From positions 1,295,097 through 1,359,096 of the forward strand of contig NZ_JACVPP010000001.1 in the NCBI RefSeq assembly GCF_018881815.1: a stretch of 64,000 nucleotides of DNA. Direction: 5' to 3'. Each line of letters starts with the position of its first letter. Position 1 is the stretch's first letter. The position numbers were made by a program, and so were the translations under genes. The DNA is from Polynucleobacter sp. MWH-HuK1 (GTDB lineage: Bacteria > Pseudomonadota > Gammaproteobacteria > Burkholderiales > Burkholderiaceae). The notes under the pieces are model-generated. The model did not search any database and was not told the DNA's origin. It saw nothing but the letters and a program-made list of their open reading frames with translations. Positions 1 through 8,762 of the stretch are shown one piece after another.

Positions 1-102
1 CGCCCACGCACAGCAGAGCCTAAAAAGCCGCAAGAGGATAGAAGGCAGGCGCTGCCTATCAATAATGCGATGGCAGCGGCTTTTAGTAAGCTCAAAAAAT
101 AA
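1..102 (+). CDS. 3' end of an unidentified protein (partial, ...ALPINNAMAAAFSKLKK*)
   Basis: Open reading frame from base 1 to TAA at 100-102; truncated at window edge. Confidence 0.45.
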   Translation, partial: RPRTAEPKKPQEDRRQALPINNAMAAAFSKLKK

Positions 103-194
103 AGGGTAAATCAATCCCAAGCCGAGCATCAAAGTAATTACAGGCTCTAGAGGTCTGTAATATTTCTGTCATATGTTTCTATATAATTGGAAAT

Positions 195-524
195 ATGAAA
201 AATACAGATGCTGTTCAAGCCTTTCTAGCTTTAGGCCAAGAGTCAAGACTCAATGTTTTTCGCTTAATTGTGCAACGTGGCGATGTTGGTCTTACGCCAA
301 GCCAAATTATTGAGAAGTTGGGTATTCCAAACGCTACTTTGAGCTTTCACCTCAAGGAGTTGGCGCATGCAGATCTCCTGTTAGTTGAGAGACAGGGTCG
401 TAACTTAATCTATCGTCCAAATGCCAAGCTTGTGAAAAATCTCAGTGAATTCTTATTGGAAAACTGCTGTGGTGGGCAAGACTGCAGCACTGTCAAAGCT
501 ATCAAAAGGTCTAAATCAGTATGA
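195..524 (+). CDS. arsR: ArsR-family winged-helix transcriptional regulator
   Basis: ArsR-like HTH (LTPSQIIEKLGIPNATLSFHLKELAHADLL); followed by arsC and acr3. Confidence 0.9.
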   Translation: MKNTDAVQAFLALGQESRLNVFRLIVQRGDVGLTPSQIIEKLGIPNATLSFHLKELAHADLLLVERQGRNLIYRPNAKLVKNLSEFLLENCCGGQDCSTVKAIKRSKSV

Positions 525-1000
525 AGCAATACAACATTCTTTTTCTTTGCACTCATAATTCAGCGCGCTCAATTTTGGGGGAGGCATTAGCCTCTACACA
601 TCCAAGCGGCAAGTTGAGAGGTTTCTCAGCAGGCTCTACGCCTGGAGCCGGCGTTAATCCTATTGCAGCAGATATCGCTGTAGAGCTTGGCATGGATCGA
701 GCCTTACTCAAATCCAAAAGCTGGGACGTTTTTGGCGAACCAAATGCTCCTAAGATGGATTTCATCGTTACCGTCTGTGATAACGCTGCTGGAGAGGTTT
801 GTCCTTTCTGGCCAGGTAATCCTGTAACGGCGCACTGGGGTTTTCCTGATCCATCACAAGTCCAGGGCACCGATATTGAAAAGAGGGCTGCTTTTAATGA
901 GCTAATGAATGGTCTCAAAAAGCGCATCGACATCTTGGCTGAGATGCCATTGGATAAATTAGATTCCATGAGCCTCAAGAACATTCACGCTCAGATTTAA
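521..1000 (+). CDS. arsC: Arsenate reductase, low-MW protein tyrosine phosphatase type
   Basis: N-terminal CX5R loop (LCTHNSARS); overlaps arsR by 4 nt. Confidence 0.9.
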   Translation: MKQYNILFLCTHNSARSILGEALASTHPSGKLRGFSAGSTPGAGVNPIAADIAVELGMDRALLKSKSWDVFGEPNAPKMDFIVTVCDNAAGEVCPFWPGNPVTAHWGFPDPSQVQGTDIEKRAAFNELMNGLKKRIDILAEMPLDKLDSMSLKNIHAQI

Positions 1001-1012
1001 CTAAATGGCCCC

Positions 1013-2065
1013 ATGACTTCATTAACTAAAAAACTATCATTTCTGGATCGCTACTTAACGGTTTGGATTTTTGCTGCTATGGTACTTGGTATTGGCTTGG
1101 GATACTTTTTCCCAGGGGTAGAGGGCTTCATCAATTCATTCCAGGTAGGCAGCACTAATTACCCCATTGCGATTGGCTTGATTTTGATGATGTATCCACC
1201 TTTCGCAAAAGTTCGTTATGAAGATCTGCCAGATGTCTTTAGGGACAAAAGCATTTTTGCAATAGCCTTCTTGATGAATTGGATCATTGCACCTGCATTT
1301 ATGTTTATGCTGGCGATCATATTTGTGCCTGACCAACCAGAGTACATGGCTGGGCTGATATTGATTGGTATTGCACCGTGTATCGCCATGGTGATTGTCT
1401 GGAATGATATCGCCAAAGGCTCCACAGAATATGCAGCCGGCTTGGTAGCATTTAATGCCATTTTCCAGGTCTTGTTCTTTAGCTTTTACGCCTATTTCTT
1501 TTTAACTGTATTGCCACCATTCTTCGGATTGGCTGGCTCCAACGTCAGTATTACGATTGCAGAAATTGCTAAAACCGTCTTTATCTATCTAGGCATTCCT
1601 TGTATTTCCGGCTTGCTTACTAGGTATGTGGCGCTCAAGATTGTTTCTAAAGAGTGGTATCACGAGAACTTTGTGCCCAGGATCGGAAAGATCACATTAG
1701 TTGCCTTGTTATTTACCATTGTCGTAATGTTTAGCTTGAAGGGTAAGCTAATACTGCAATTACCTGGAGATGTCTTAACAATTGCCATTCCATTGCTCGT
1801 TTATTTTGGTGTGATGTTTGCGATTACCTTTGTCATAACTACCAAGATGGGTTTAGATTACAAACGCTGCTGTACTTTATCTTTCACTGCTTCTAGTAAC
1901 AATTTCGAGCTCGCCATTGCAGTTGCAATAGCTGTTTTTGGTATTAATTCCGGGGCAGCATTTGCAGCGGTAATTGGTCCGCTGGTCGAGGTGCCCATCA
2001 TGATTGGCTTGGTTGCCGTCGCCCTGTGGATAAAAGGTCGTTATTTCAGTACCTTAAGTAGTTAA
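1013..2065 (+). CDS. acr3: Arsenite efflux permease, ACR3 family
   Basis: Multi-TM protein with ACR3/BASS-like motifs ([32 protein letters not shown]). Confidence 0.9.
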   Translation: MTSLTKKLSFLDRYLTVWIFAAMVLGIGLGYFFPGVEGFINSFQVGSTNYPIAIGLILMMYPPFAKVRYEDLPDVFRDKSIFAIAFLMNWIIAPAFMFMLAIIFVPDQPEYMAGLILIGIAPCIAMVIVWNDIAKGSTEYAAGLVAFNAIFQVLFFSFYAYFFLTVLPPFFGLAGSNVSITIAEIAKTVFIYLGIPCISGLLTRYVALKIVSKEWYHENFVPRIGKITLVALLFTIVVMFSLKGKLILQLPGDVLTIAIPLLVYFGVMFAITFVITTKMGLDYKRCCTLSFTASSNNFELAIAVAIAVFGINSGAAFAAVIGPLVEVPIMIGLVAVALWIKGRYFSTLSS

Positions 2066-2155
2066 CTGATTTTTTACTCAGAATTTTCACCGCTGAAGTT
2101 ACAAATTCTCTAAACTGTTAGATTATTTGTTAAATCACGAAAGGCTAGGTTTACT

Positions 2156-3148
2156 GTGAAAATGTCCCAATCAATTTTCCGCATTGCAGCAATTTTGCTG
2201 TGTGCATTAGGTGTCAGCATTTCTGTTGCTAAGGCTGCGGATTTCCCTGGCGATCGTCCGATTACTTTGGTTGTGCCTTTTGCAGCTGGTGGTCCAACCG
2301 ATAAAGTTGCGCGCGAATTAGCTCTTGCTATGGGCAAGCAACTCAAGGGCCAAGTGATTGTGGATAACAGTCCTGGTGCTGGTGGCACAATCGGAGCTAA
2401 GAAAGTAATTAACTCCAAGAATGATGGTTACACCTTGTTGATTCATCATATTGGCATGTCTACTGCTCCGGCGCTTTACAAGAACTTAGGTTTTGATCCT
2501 ATGAATGATTATGAGTATGTTGGTCAAGTTGCTGACGTACCAATGGTCTTGGTTGGCAATAAGGATTTGCCTCCAAAGAACTTCCAAGAATTACTTCCTT
2601 ACATGAAAGCTAATACTAGTAAGATTGCTTACGCTAATGCGGGCGTAGGTTCTGCTAGCCATTTATGTGGCTTACTCTTTATGAGCCGCATTCAGTTGGA
2701 TTTGACTACCGTTCCTTATAAAGGAACAGCTCCTGCCTTAACAGATTTAATTGGCGGTCAAGTTCAGTTGATGTGTGATCAAACAACTAATATCTCCGGT
2801 CAGCTAACAACAGGCTCTATCAAGCCTTACGGCACAACAACCATGCAGCGCCTCAAAGCCTTTGATAAGATTCCGACACTCAACGAGCAGGGCTTGAAGA
2901 ACTTTGAAATTAAAGTGTGGCATGGTGTTTATGCGCCTAAAGGTACGCCTAAAGCAGAGATGGATAAATTATCCAAGGCATTGCAAGGCGCAATTCAAGA
3001 TCCTCAGTATAAAAAGCATATGGCTGAGTTGGGTGTGGAGATTCCATCGCAAGCAAATGCTAGCCCAGAAGGCCTGAAAAAGCATTTGAAGGCACAGATT
3101 GATTTGTGGTCACCGATTATTAAAGCTGCAGGTATTTACGCAGACTAA
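2156..3148 (+). CDS. Bug/TctC-family tripartite tricarboxylate transporter substrate-binding protein
   Basis: Signal peptide plus Bug motifs (FPGDRPITLVVPFAAGGPTDKVAREL, VPYKGTAPALTDLIGGQVQLM). Confidence 0.9.
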   Translation: MKMSQSIFRIAAILLCALGVSISVAKAADFPGDRPITLVVPFAAGGPTDKVARELALAMGKQLKGQVIVDNSPGAGGTIGAKKVINSKNDGYTLLIHHIGMSTAPALYKNLGFDPMNDYEYVGQVADVPMVLVGNKDLPPKNFQELLPYMKANTSKIAYANAGVGSASHLCGLLFMSRIQLDLTTVPYKGTAPALTDLIGGQVQLMCDQTTNISGQLTTGSIKPYGTTTMQRLKAFDKIPTLNEQGLKNFEIKVWHGVYAPKGTPKAEMDKLSKALQGAIQDPQYKKHMAELGVEIPSQANASPEGLKKHLKAQIDLWSPIIKAAGIYAD

Positions 3149-3167
3149 GCAATCACAGCATCGCAGT

Positions 3168-3191
3168 AAAGCCGCCTTCGGGCGGTTTTTC
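3168..3191 (+). terminator. Rho-independent terminator
   Basis: GCCGCC-TTCG-GGCGGT hairpin followed by T tract, directly after the 2156-3148 CDS. Confidence 0.85.
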
Positions 3192-3271
3192 TTTTGCGCG
3201 ATGCTTGAATGTAGAGCCCTTGACTCGATTAATTTAAACTGGGCGACAGCAGTATTTGTTAGCGGAGCTTT

Positions 3272-4168
3272 ATGAGAGTTAATTCAGAGGGAGTATCGGC
3301 ATCGCAGGTATATCTACCTGCTGATCAATCTCATGCAAATTTACTCAACTTTTTTGTAAAGCATTTTCCTCATATTGCAGAGGATGAGTGGATTTCCCGC
3401 TTCAAGGATGGTCTTATTCTTGATCAAGAGGGCCATGCTCTGGCCGCTAATGATGCCTACCTCCCAAATTCCCATTTAATCTACTTCCGGAGGTTGGATC
3501 GTGAGCCAGACATTCCATATGAAGAGCATATTCTGTATCAAGATGAGCATATTCTTGTAGCTGATAAACCCCACTTTTTACCAGTAACGCCGAGCGGTCT
3601 TTATTTACATCAAACTTTGCTCAATCGCCTCAAGAAAACCACTGGCATACATACGCTAAGCCCAATACACCGCATTGATCGAGATACTGCTGGCCTAGTC
3701 ATCTTTTCGGTTAATCCACATGAGCGCTCTCAGTACCAAAATCTCTTTAGAGATAGGGCGGTGAAGAAGATATATGAAGCTATTGCGCCTTACTCGAATG
3801 ATCTCGAACAAAAGCTCCCAATGAATTATCAAAGTCGTCTTGAAGAATCCGAACACTTCTTGCAAATGCATGAGATAGAAGGAGAGCCTAACTCTGACAC
3901 ATTGATTGAATTGATCGATAAAAAACAATCCTGGGCTAAGTATCGATTAACCCCGGGTAGCGGTAAAAAGCATCAGCTTCGATGCCATCTGAATACCCTT
4001 CAAATTCCTATTAAAAACGATCAGATCTATCCAGTTCTGACGCCTTATCAAGAATATGACCTAGACTTCTCTAAGCCATTGCAGTTACTGGCTAAGGAAG
4101 TGGAGTTTATGGACCCAATAACTCGTGCTTTAAGGTCCTTTAGAAGCTCTCGGGAGTTAGTTTTTTAG
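3272..4168 (+). CDS. RluA-family pseudouridine synthase
   Basis: HRIDRDTAGLVIF catalytic motif. Confidence 0.85.
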   Translation: MRVNSEGVSASQVYLPADQSHANLLNFFVKHFPHIAEDEWISRFKDGLILDQEGHALAANDAYLPNSHLIYFRRLDREPDIPYEEHILYQDEHILVADKPHFLPVTPSGLYLHQTLLNRLKKTTGIHTLSPIHRIDRDTAGLVIFSVNPHERSQYQNLFRDRAVKKIYEAIAPYSNDLEQKLPMNYQSRLEESEHFLQMHEIEGEPNSDTLIELIDKKQSWAKYRLTPGSGKKHQLRCHLNTLQIPIKNDQIYPVLTPYQEYDLDFSKPLQLLAKEVEFMDPITRALRSFRSSRELVF

Positions 4169-5797
4169 AGCGGAAAAGCTTTGCGCTTGAGAGCGGTGCC
4201 AATACAGATCAAAAACTCTCGGTAAATTCAGGCTTGGATCAATGTGGCCTGCAGTAAGTAGAAGTCCTGCCGGCATTTCTGGCAAGAGGAAGGATAAAAG
4301 TCTCACTTCATGTTTATTAATGCGTCGAATGATGTGTGGCGCATCAATCTCACCAGGGTGATGCAATCCCGCAGCTTCAACTAAAGCTTTTAGTGTTTTC
4401 AGAGTTTCATTATGGAAATTAAATACTCGCTCAGCTTTGTTTGGAACCACTAGAGCCTTTTGGCGCAATGGATTTTGAGTGGTCACTCCGGTAGGGCAGT
4501 TTCCGGTATTGCATACTTGTGCCTGAATACATCCAATAGAGAACATAAACCCACGGGCACTATTGCACCAGTCTGCGCCTAAGGCAAAGGCAACTGCCAT
4601 ATCAAATGCGCTAATTATTTTTCCAGCACAGCCAATCTTAATTTGATCGCGAAGATTCACGCCAACCAGGGTATTGTGAACGAGACGTAATCCTTCTTGT
4701 AGTGGTGTGCCAACGTGATTGGTAAATTCAACCGGAGATGCACCCGTACCGCCTTCAGATCCGTCCACTACAATGAAGTCGGGGTAGATGCCGGTTTCTA
4801 ACATGGCTTTAACAATGCCAAACCATTCCCATGGATGACCCACGCAGAATTTAAATCCAACTGGTTTGCCGCCTGAAAGATCGCGCAGTTTTTTGATGAA
4901 ATACATTAGCTCTAGCGGGGTGGAAAATGCGCTATGAGAAGCAGGGGAGATGCAGGCTTCACCTTCTTTTACGCCGCGAGCAGCAGCAATTTCGGCCGTC
5001 ACCTTTGAGCCAGGCAGAATGCCGCCATGACCAGGTTTTGCGCCCTGGCTTAACTTCAGCTCAATCATTTTGACCTGTGGGTCTACAGCATTCTTGGTGT
5101 ATTTTTCTGCATTAAATCTACCATCGGGATGACGACAGCCGAAGTAGCCGGAACCAATTTCCCAAATGAGATCACCGCCATGGATGCGATGGTATTTAGA
5201 GATGGATCCTTCGCCAGTGTCATGGGCAAACCCACCTTTTTTAGCGCCTAGATTCAGGGCCATTACGGCATTGGCGCTGAGAGACCCAAAGCTCATGGCG
5301 GAGATATTAAAAATACTGGCCGAATATTTTTGTTTACAGTCCTTCCCGCCAATCTCCACTCGAAAGTTGTGGCTCAGCAAGCGGGTGGGGGCTAGCGATT
5401 GATTGATCCATTGATATCCCGGAGCCATCACATCTAAGGTGGTGCCAAACGGAATCTCATCGGGTACGGCCTTGGCACGTGAATATACCAAGGTACGCTG
5501 CTCCTTGGAGAAAGGGGTTTCATCATTGTCACCCTCAATAAAGTACTGACGAATTTCTGGCCGAATAAATTCGAGCATGAAACGCAAATGTCCGATTACA
5601 GGATAGTTGCGAAGGATAGCTACTTTAGTTTGTAGGAGATCATAAATGCCAACTAAGCTGAGAAAGCCAAATATCAGCATGAATTGGTATGCCTGCCGAT
5701 GGAGTTCTAGAGCTGCAAAACTAGCTATGACTGCCAAAACACACAGTACAAATGGAATGTATCTAATAGGCATGTATTTATTGGGTGAGATGGCCAT
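4157..5797 (-). CDS. FMN-binding glutamate synthase-domain protein (GltB2-like)
   Basis: Glutamate synthase central-domain motifs (MSFGSLSANAVMALNLGAKKGGFAHDTGEGS, VDGSEGGTGASP, CNTGNCPTGVTTQ); N-terminal TM segments. Confidence 0.9.
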   Translation of the reverse strand: MAISPNKYMPIRYIPFVLCVLAVIASFAALELHRQAYQFMLIFGFLSLVGIYDLLQTKVAILRNYPVIGHLRFMLEFIRPEIRQYFIEGDNDETPFSKEQRTLVYSRAKAVPDEIPFGTTLDVMAPGYQWINQSLAPTRLLSHNFRVEIGGKDCKQKYSASIFNISAMSFGSLSANAVMALNLGAKKGGFAHDTGEGSISKYHRIHGGDLIWEIGSGYFGCRHPDGRFNAEKYTKNAVDPQVKMIELKLSQGAKPGHGGILPGSKVTAEIAAARGVKEGEACISPASHSAFSTPLELMYFIKKLRDLSGGKPVGFKFCVGHPWEWFGIVKAMLETGIYPDFIVVDGSEGGTGASPVEFTNHVGTPLQEGLRLVHNTLVGVNLRDQIKIGCAGKIISAFDMAVAFALGADWCNSARGFMFSIGCIQAQVCNTGNCPTGVTTQNPLRQKALVVPNKAERVFNFHNETLKTLKALVEAAGLHHPGEIDAPHIIRRINKHEVRLLSFLLPEMPAGLLLTAGHIDPSLNLPRVFDLYWHRSQAQSFSALKN

Positions 5798-5853
5798 ATT
5801 TAACCTAAATGTGAATGACTTCAGTATACAAATTTAATACTAATTCTATTTAT

Positions 5854-5867
5854 TTGATTTATATCAA
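5854..5867. promoter_or_regulatory. Perfect FNR/ANR-type box TTGAT-TTAT-ATCAA
   Basis: Matches TTGATNNNNATCAA in the divergent intergenic region between 5797(-) and 5939(+). Confidence 0.6.
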
Positions 5868-5938
5868 GTGCATAAAGTATGTATGAGTCTTGGCAGGAGT
5901 ATTCTCAAAGATTAGTAATTATTAATAATAGGAAGAAT

Positions 5939-6322
5939 ATGTCATTAAATCATGCAGTTATTTGGATTGACCATAAAGAAGCTCATGTTATGTTTTTGAG
6001 TCAGCAGGCTAGTGAGGCTGAGGTTATTCGCAGCAAAACTACTCATGCTCATTTGCACCATAAGGGTGGTGAAGTGGGTAGCGGCAAACTTGCCCTAGAT
6101 TCCAAGTATTTGCATTCAGTAATTAATGCCGTAAATGAATCCAAGGAAATTTTGATTCTGGGGCCAGGCTCTGCAAAATTAGAATTAATTAAACATGCCC
6201 ATAAACATGACGCTAAGATTGCTGAAAATATCGTTGGTGTAGAAACTGTCGACCATCCTACAGATAAAGAAATTCTTGCTTATGCACGTAAGTTTTTCTA
6301 TAAAGCAGATCAAATGCTGTAA
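5939..6322 (+). CDS. Translational-machinery / eRF1 domain 3-like small protein
   Basis: MSLNHAVIWIDHKEAHVMF...HHKGGEVGSG...ILGPGSAKLELIKH...IVGVETVDHPTDKEILAYARKFF; start moved to 5939, preceded by AGGAAG. Confidence 0.65.
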   Translation: MSLNHAVIWIDHKEAHVMFLSQQASEAEVIRSKTTHAHLHHKGGEVGSGKLALDSKYLHSVINAVNESKEILILGPGSAKLELIKHAHKHDAKIAENIVGVETVDHPTDKEILAYARKFFYKADQML

Positions 6323-6346
6323 ATCTAGATATATAGGGAAATACAA

Positions 6347-6601
6347 ATGACTAAAGAAGCTTTGGGGCCAGATGGTCTGCCGGGACACGATTATTTTCTA
6401 GATGCAGTTAATCATATTGATGAGGCTGTAGTTAACAATACGATTGCGGCTAGCGCTGCTAAAGGAATCATTTTTAGTCTGGTTGAAACCCTGGGTGCAA
6501 TGGTTGGCGATCCTGATCTACCAAACCATCTCAAGTCTGGTTATATGGGGGCTTTAGATCTCGCAGTTGAGCTAGAAGCAAAGTTAGCCAAGCTGAAATA
6601 A
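6347..6601 (+). CDS. Small conserved hypothetical protein (84 aa)
   Basis: ORF 24 nt downstream of the eRF1-like gene, AGGGAA upstream of ATG. Confidence 0.6.
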   Translation: MTKEALGPDGLPGHDYFLDAVNHIDEAVVNNTIAASAAKGIIFSLVETLGAMVGDPDLPNHLKSGYMGALDLAVELEAKLAKLK

Positions 6602-6696
6602 TTAAAAAATAGTTTCTGTGCTCAGAATGAACAAGGGCGACTTCGGTTGCCCTGATGCATTTAAAATGGAACGCAATTGCACTTATATAGAAGTTT

Positions 6697-7779
6697 ATGG
6701 ATCAATCCCCGGAGAAACGTTTAGCTGTCGCCCCCATGATGGAGTGGACTGATCGCCATTGCCGTTCTTTTCATCGCACGCTTACAAAGCAAGCTGTACT
6801 CTACACTGAGATGGTTACTACTGGAGCGTTGTTGCATGGAGACGTACCACGCCATTTAGATTATTCGCAAGATCAACATCCGGTAGTGCTTCAGCTTGGT
6901 GGTTCTGAGCCAACTGATTTGGCTAAATCAGCAGAGCTCGCTCAGCAGTGGGGTTATGATGAGATTGACTTGAATTGCGGATGTCCATCTGAGCGTGTTC
7001 AGCGCGGTGCCTTTGGCGCATGCTTAATGTCAGAACCAAATTTGGTAGCTGACTGTGTCAAGGCAATGAGAAATGCAGTTGATGTTCCGATTTCTGTAAA
7101 GCATCGCTTGGGTTTAGATTCGATGGATGCATCGAAATCGAAAGAAGACTACCAATTTGCACTTAACTTCATTCTCGCTGTTGCTGATGCTGGTGCTAGT
7201 CAAGTCACCATTCATGCGCGTAATGCCGTGCTCAAAGGCTTATCCCCCAAAGAAAATCGAAGTAAGCCACCATTGCGTTACGAAGTAGCCGCACAACTTC
7301 GCTTAGATGCGCAAAAACAATTTCCTAATTTAAAAGTCTTACTAAATGGCGGCCTAGAAACCAACGAGCTAATTGCCGGTCATTGGGATGATTTTGATGG
7401 CTTTATGGTGGGAAGAGCGGCTTATCACTTTCCTGCTTTGCTATTGGGTTGGGATGACATGATCAATACTAATGGAGATGCCGCCGGATATCTTTTTAGC
7501 GAGAGCGAGTGGCATCGCATACAAATCGCATTGGTTAAGCAGGTTCACGCATGGTTTGACGAATGCCATGCTAAAGGAAGGCTTTTCTATATAGGCGCCT
7601 TCACCAGACATATTTTGGGCCTTGCTCATGGCAGGGCAGGCTCTCGATATTGGCGCCAACGACTCTCAGATCACCACGCTTTGGCTAAAGTTCAGAGTAA
7701 ACCGGCAATTACGGACTTTTTTATTGATGCAAGCCTGTGCCTGGGAGATTGGGCAGCTTTTGAGTTCGAAAGTGCTTAA
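6697..7779 (+). CDS. dusA: tRNA-dihydrouridine(20/20a) synthase DusA
   Basis: RLAVAPMMEWTDRHCR, DEIDLNCGCPSERVQ, VSVKHRLG motifs. Confidence 0.95.
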   Translation: MDQSPEKRLAVAPMMEWTDRHCRSFHRTLTKQAVLYTEMVTTGALLHGDVPRHLDYSQDQHPVVLQLGGSEPTDLAKSAELAQQWGYDEIDLNCGCPSERVQRGAFGACLMSEPNLVADCVKAMRNAVDVPISVKHRLGLDSMDASKSKEDYQFALNFILAVADAGASQVTIHARNAVLKGLSPKENRSKPPLRYEVAAQLRLDAQKQFPNLKVLLNGGLETNELIAGHWDDFDGFMVGRAAYHFPALLLGWDDMINTNGDAAGYLFSESEWHRIQIALVKQVHAWFDECHAKGRLFYIGAFTRHILGLAHGRAGSRYWRQRLSDHHALAKVQSKPAITDFFIDASLCLGDWAAFEFESA

Positions 7780-7801
7780 ATAGGGCTGCAATAGAGAGTT
7801 T

Positions 7802-7831
7802 TTGACAGCTTTTTGAGCAAAAAGCTATAAT
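7802..7831 (+). promoter_or_regulatory. Consensus sigma70 promoter TTGACA-N18-TATAAT for tRNA-His
   Basis: Perfect -35 and -10 hexamers; -10 ends 14 nt before tRNA 5' end. Confidence 0.8.
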
Positions 7832-7844
7832 TTAGGTCTTCAGT

Positions 7845-7921
7845 GGCGGACGTAGCTCAGTTGGTAGAGTCCCAGATTGTGATTCTGGTTGTCGCGGGTT
7901 CGAGCCCCGTCGTTCGCCCCA
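7845..7921 (+). tRNA. tRNA-His(GTG)
   Basis: Cloverleaf with G-1, acceptor GCGGACG/CGTTCGC, anticodon GTG, encoded CCA. Confidence 0.95.
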
Positions 7922-7935
7922 CTATATATCTCGAG

Positions 7936-7957
7936 AGCTCCCAAGTGGAGCTTTTTC
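7936..7957 (+). terminator. Probable rho-independent terminator after tRNA-His
   Basis: AGCTCC-CAAGT-GGAGCT hairpin followed by TTTTCT. Confidence 0.65.
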
Positions 7958-7973
7958 TATTACAGTCTTTCAC

Positions 7974-8759
7974 ATGAAAAAGTTTGATTTCTCTACCATC
8001 CTCTTTGGCCTGCTGCTCACAGCAATCGCTGTGTATTTCATGCTGAGGTCATCTCCAAGTCAGGGCGCTCCAAAATCATCTATTCCATCGGTGCAAATTG
8101 GTAATCTCGTTTGGGATCAAACCGAGATGACGATTGCTGACGTCAAAACTTATGCTGCCTCCACTAGCTTTATCAGTGCAGCAGAAAAGAAGGGTGGCGG
8201 CCTTTCCTATGAAGCGGGGTTTGTGCAAAAACCAGGATGGTCTTGGAAGACGCCTTACGGTGTTCCTGCAAAAGACGCTGAGCCAGCAGTTCACCTCAAT
8301 CAAAAAGAGGCGGAGTCTATTTGCCGTTATTACGGCAAACGTTTGCCTACTGACGCTGAATGGACTAATGCTGCTTTTTTGGAGCAAAGAAGCAATCCGC
8401 CAGCGGGCTATACCAAAGGCCAACGCTATCCATTTCCAGGGGGTGGCAATCCTTCTGTGTCACATTGCTTAAGTGGCTGCGGTGACTACAAGGGCTTAGC
8501 TCCTGTAAGGGCTTTGAATCGGGGTACAGGTCATGTGACCACCAACACTACTAAGCCTGGAGTTAATGGTATGTATGACATGGGTGGCAATGTTTGGGAG
8601 TGGACAGCTACAGAGCGCAATGGCGGCTTCATTACTCGTGGTGCATCATGGTGGTACGGCCCGGAAAGACAGCAAGAGTCTGATGTCGAATCAAAACCGG
8701 GTGATATTGCTGTGGTTTACATTGGATTTCGGTGTGTGGCTGATGCCGTGAAACAATAG
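7974..8759 (+). CDS. FGE/SUMF1-fold (formylglycine-generating enzyme-like) protein, probably non-canonical
   Basis: N-terminal TM anchor; ICRYYGKRLPTDAEWTNAA, NGMYDMGGNVWEWTA, TRGASWWYG, GFRCV motifs. Confidence 0.8.
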   Translation: MKKFDFSTILFGLLLTAIAVYFMLRSSPSQGAPKSSIPSVQIGNLVWDQTEMTIADVKTYAASTSFISAAEKKGGGLSYEAGFVQKPGWSWKTPYGVPAKDAEPAVHLNQKEAESICRYYGKRLPTDAEWTNAAFLEQRSNPPAGYTKGQRYPFPGGGNPSVSHCLSGCGDYKGLAPVRALNRGTGHVTTNTTKPGVNGMYDMGGNVWEWTATERNGGFITRGASWWYGPERQQESDVESKPGDIAVVYIGFRCVADAVKQ

Positions 8760-8762
8760 AGG

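Noticed and set aside
553-984. 143-aa minus-strand ORF opposite arsC
   Set aside because: Lies entirely antisense to a confidently identified gene and shows no recognisable domain; treated as a shadow ORF.
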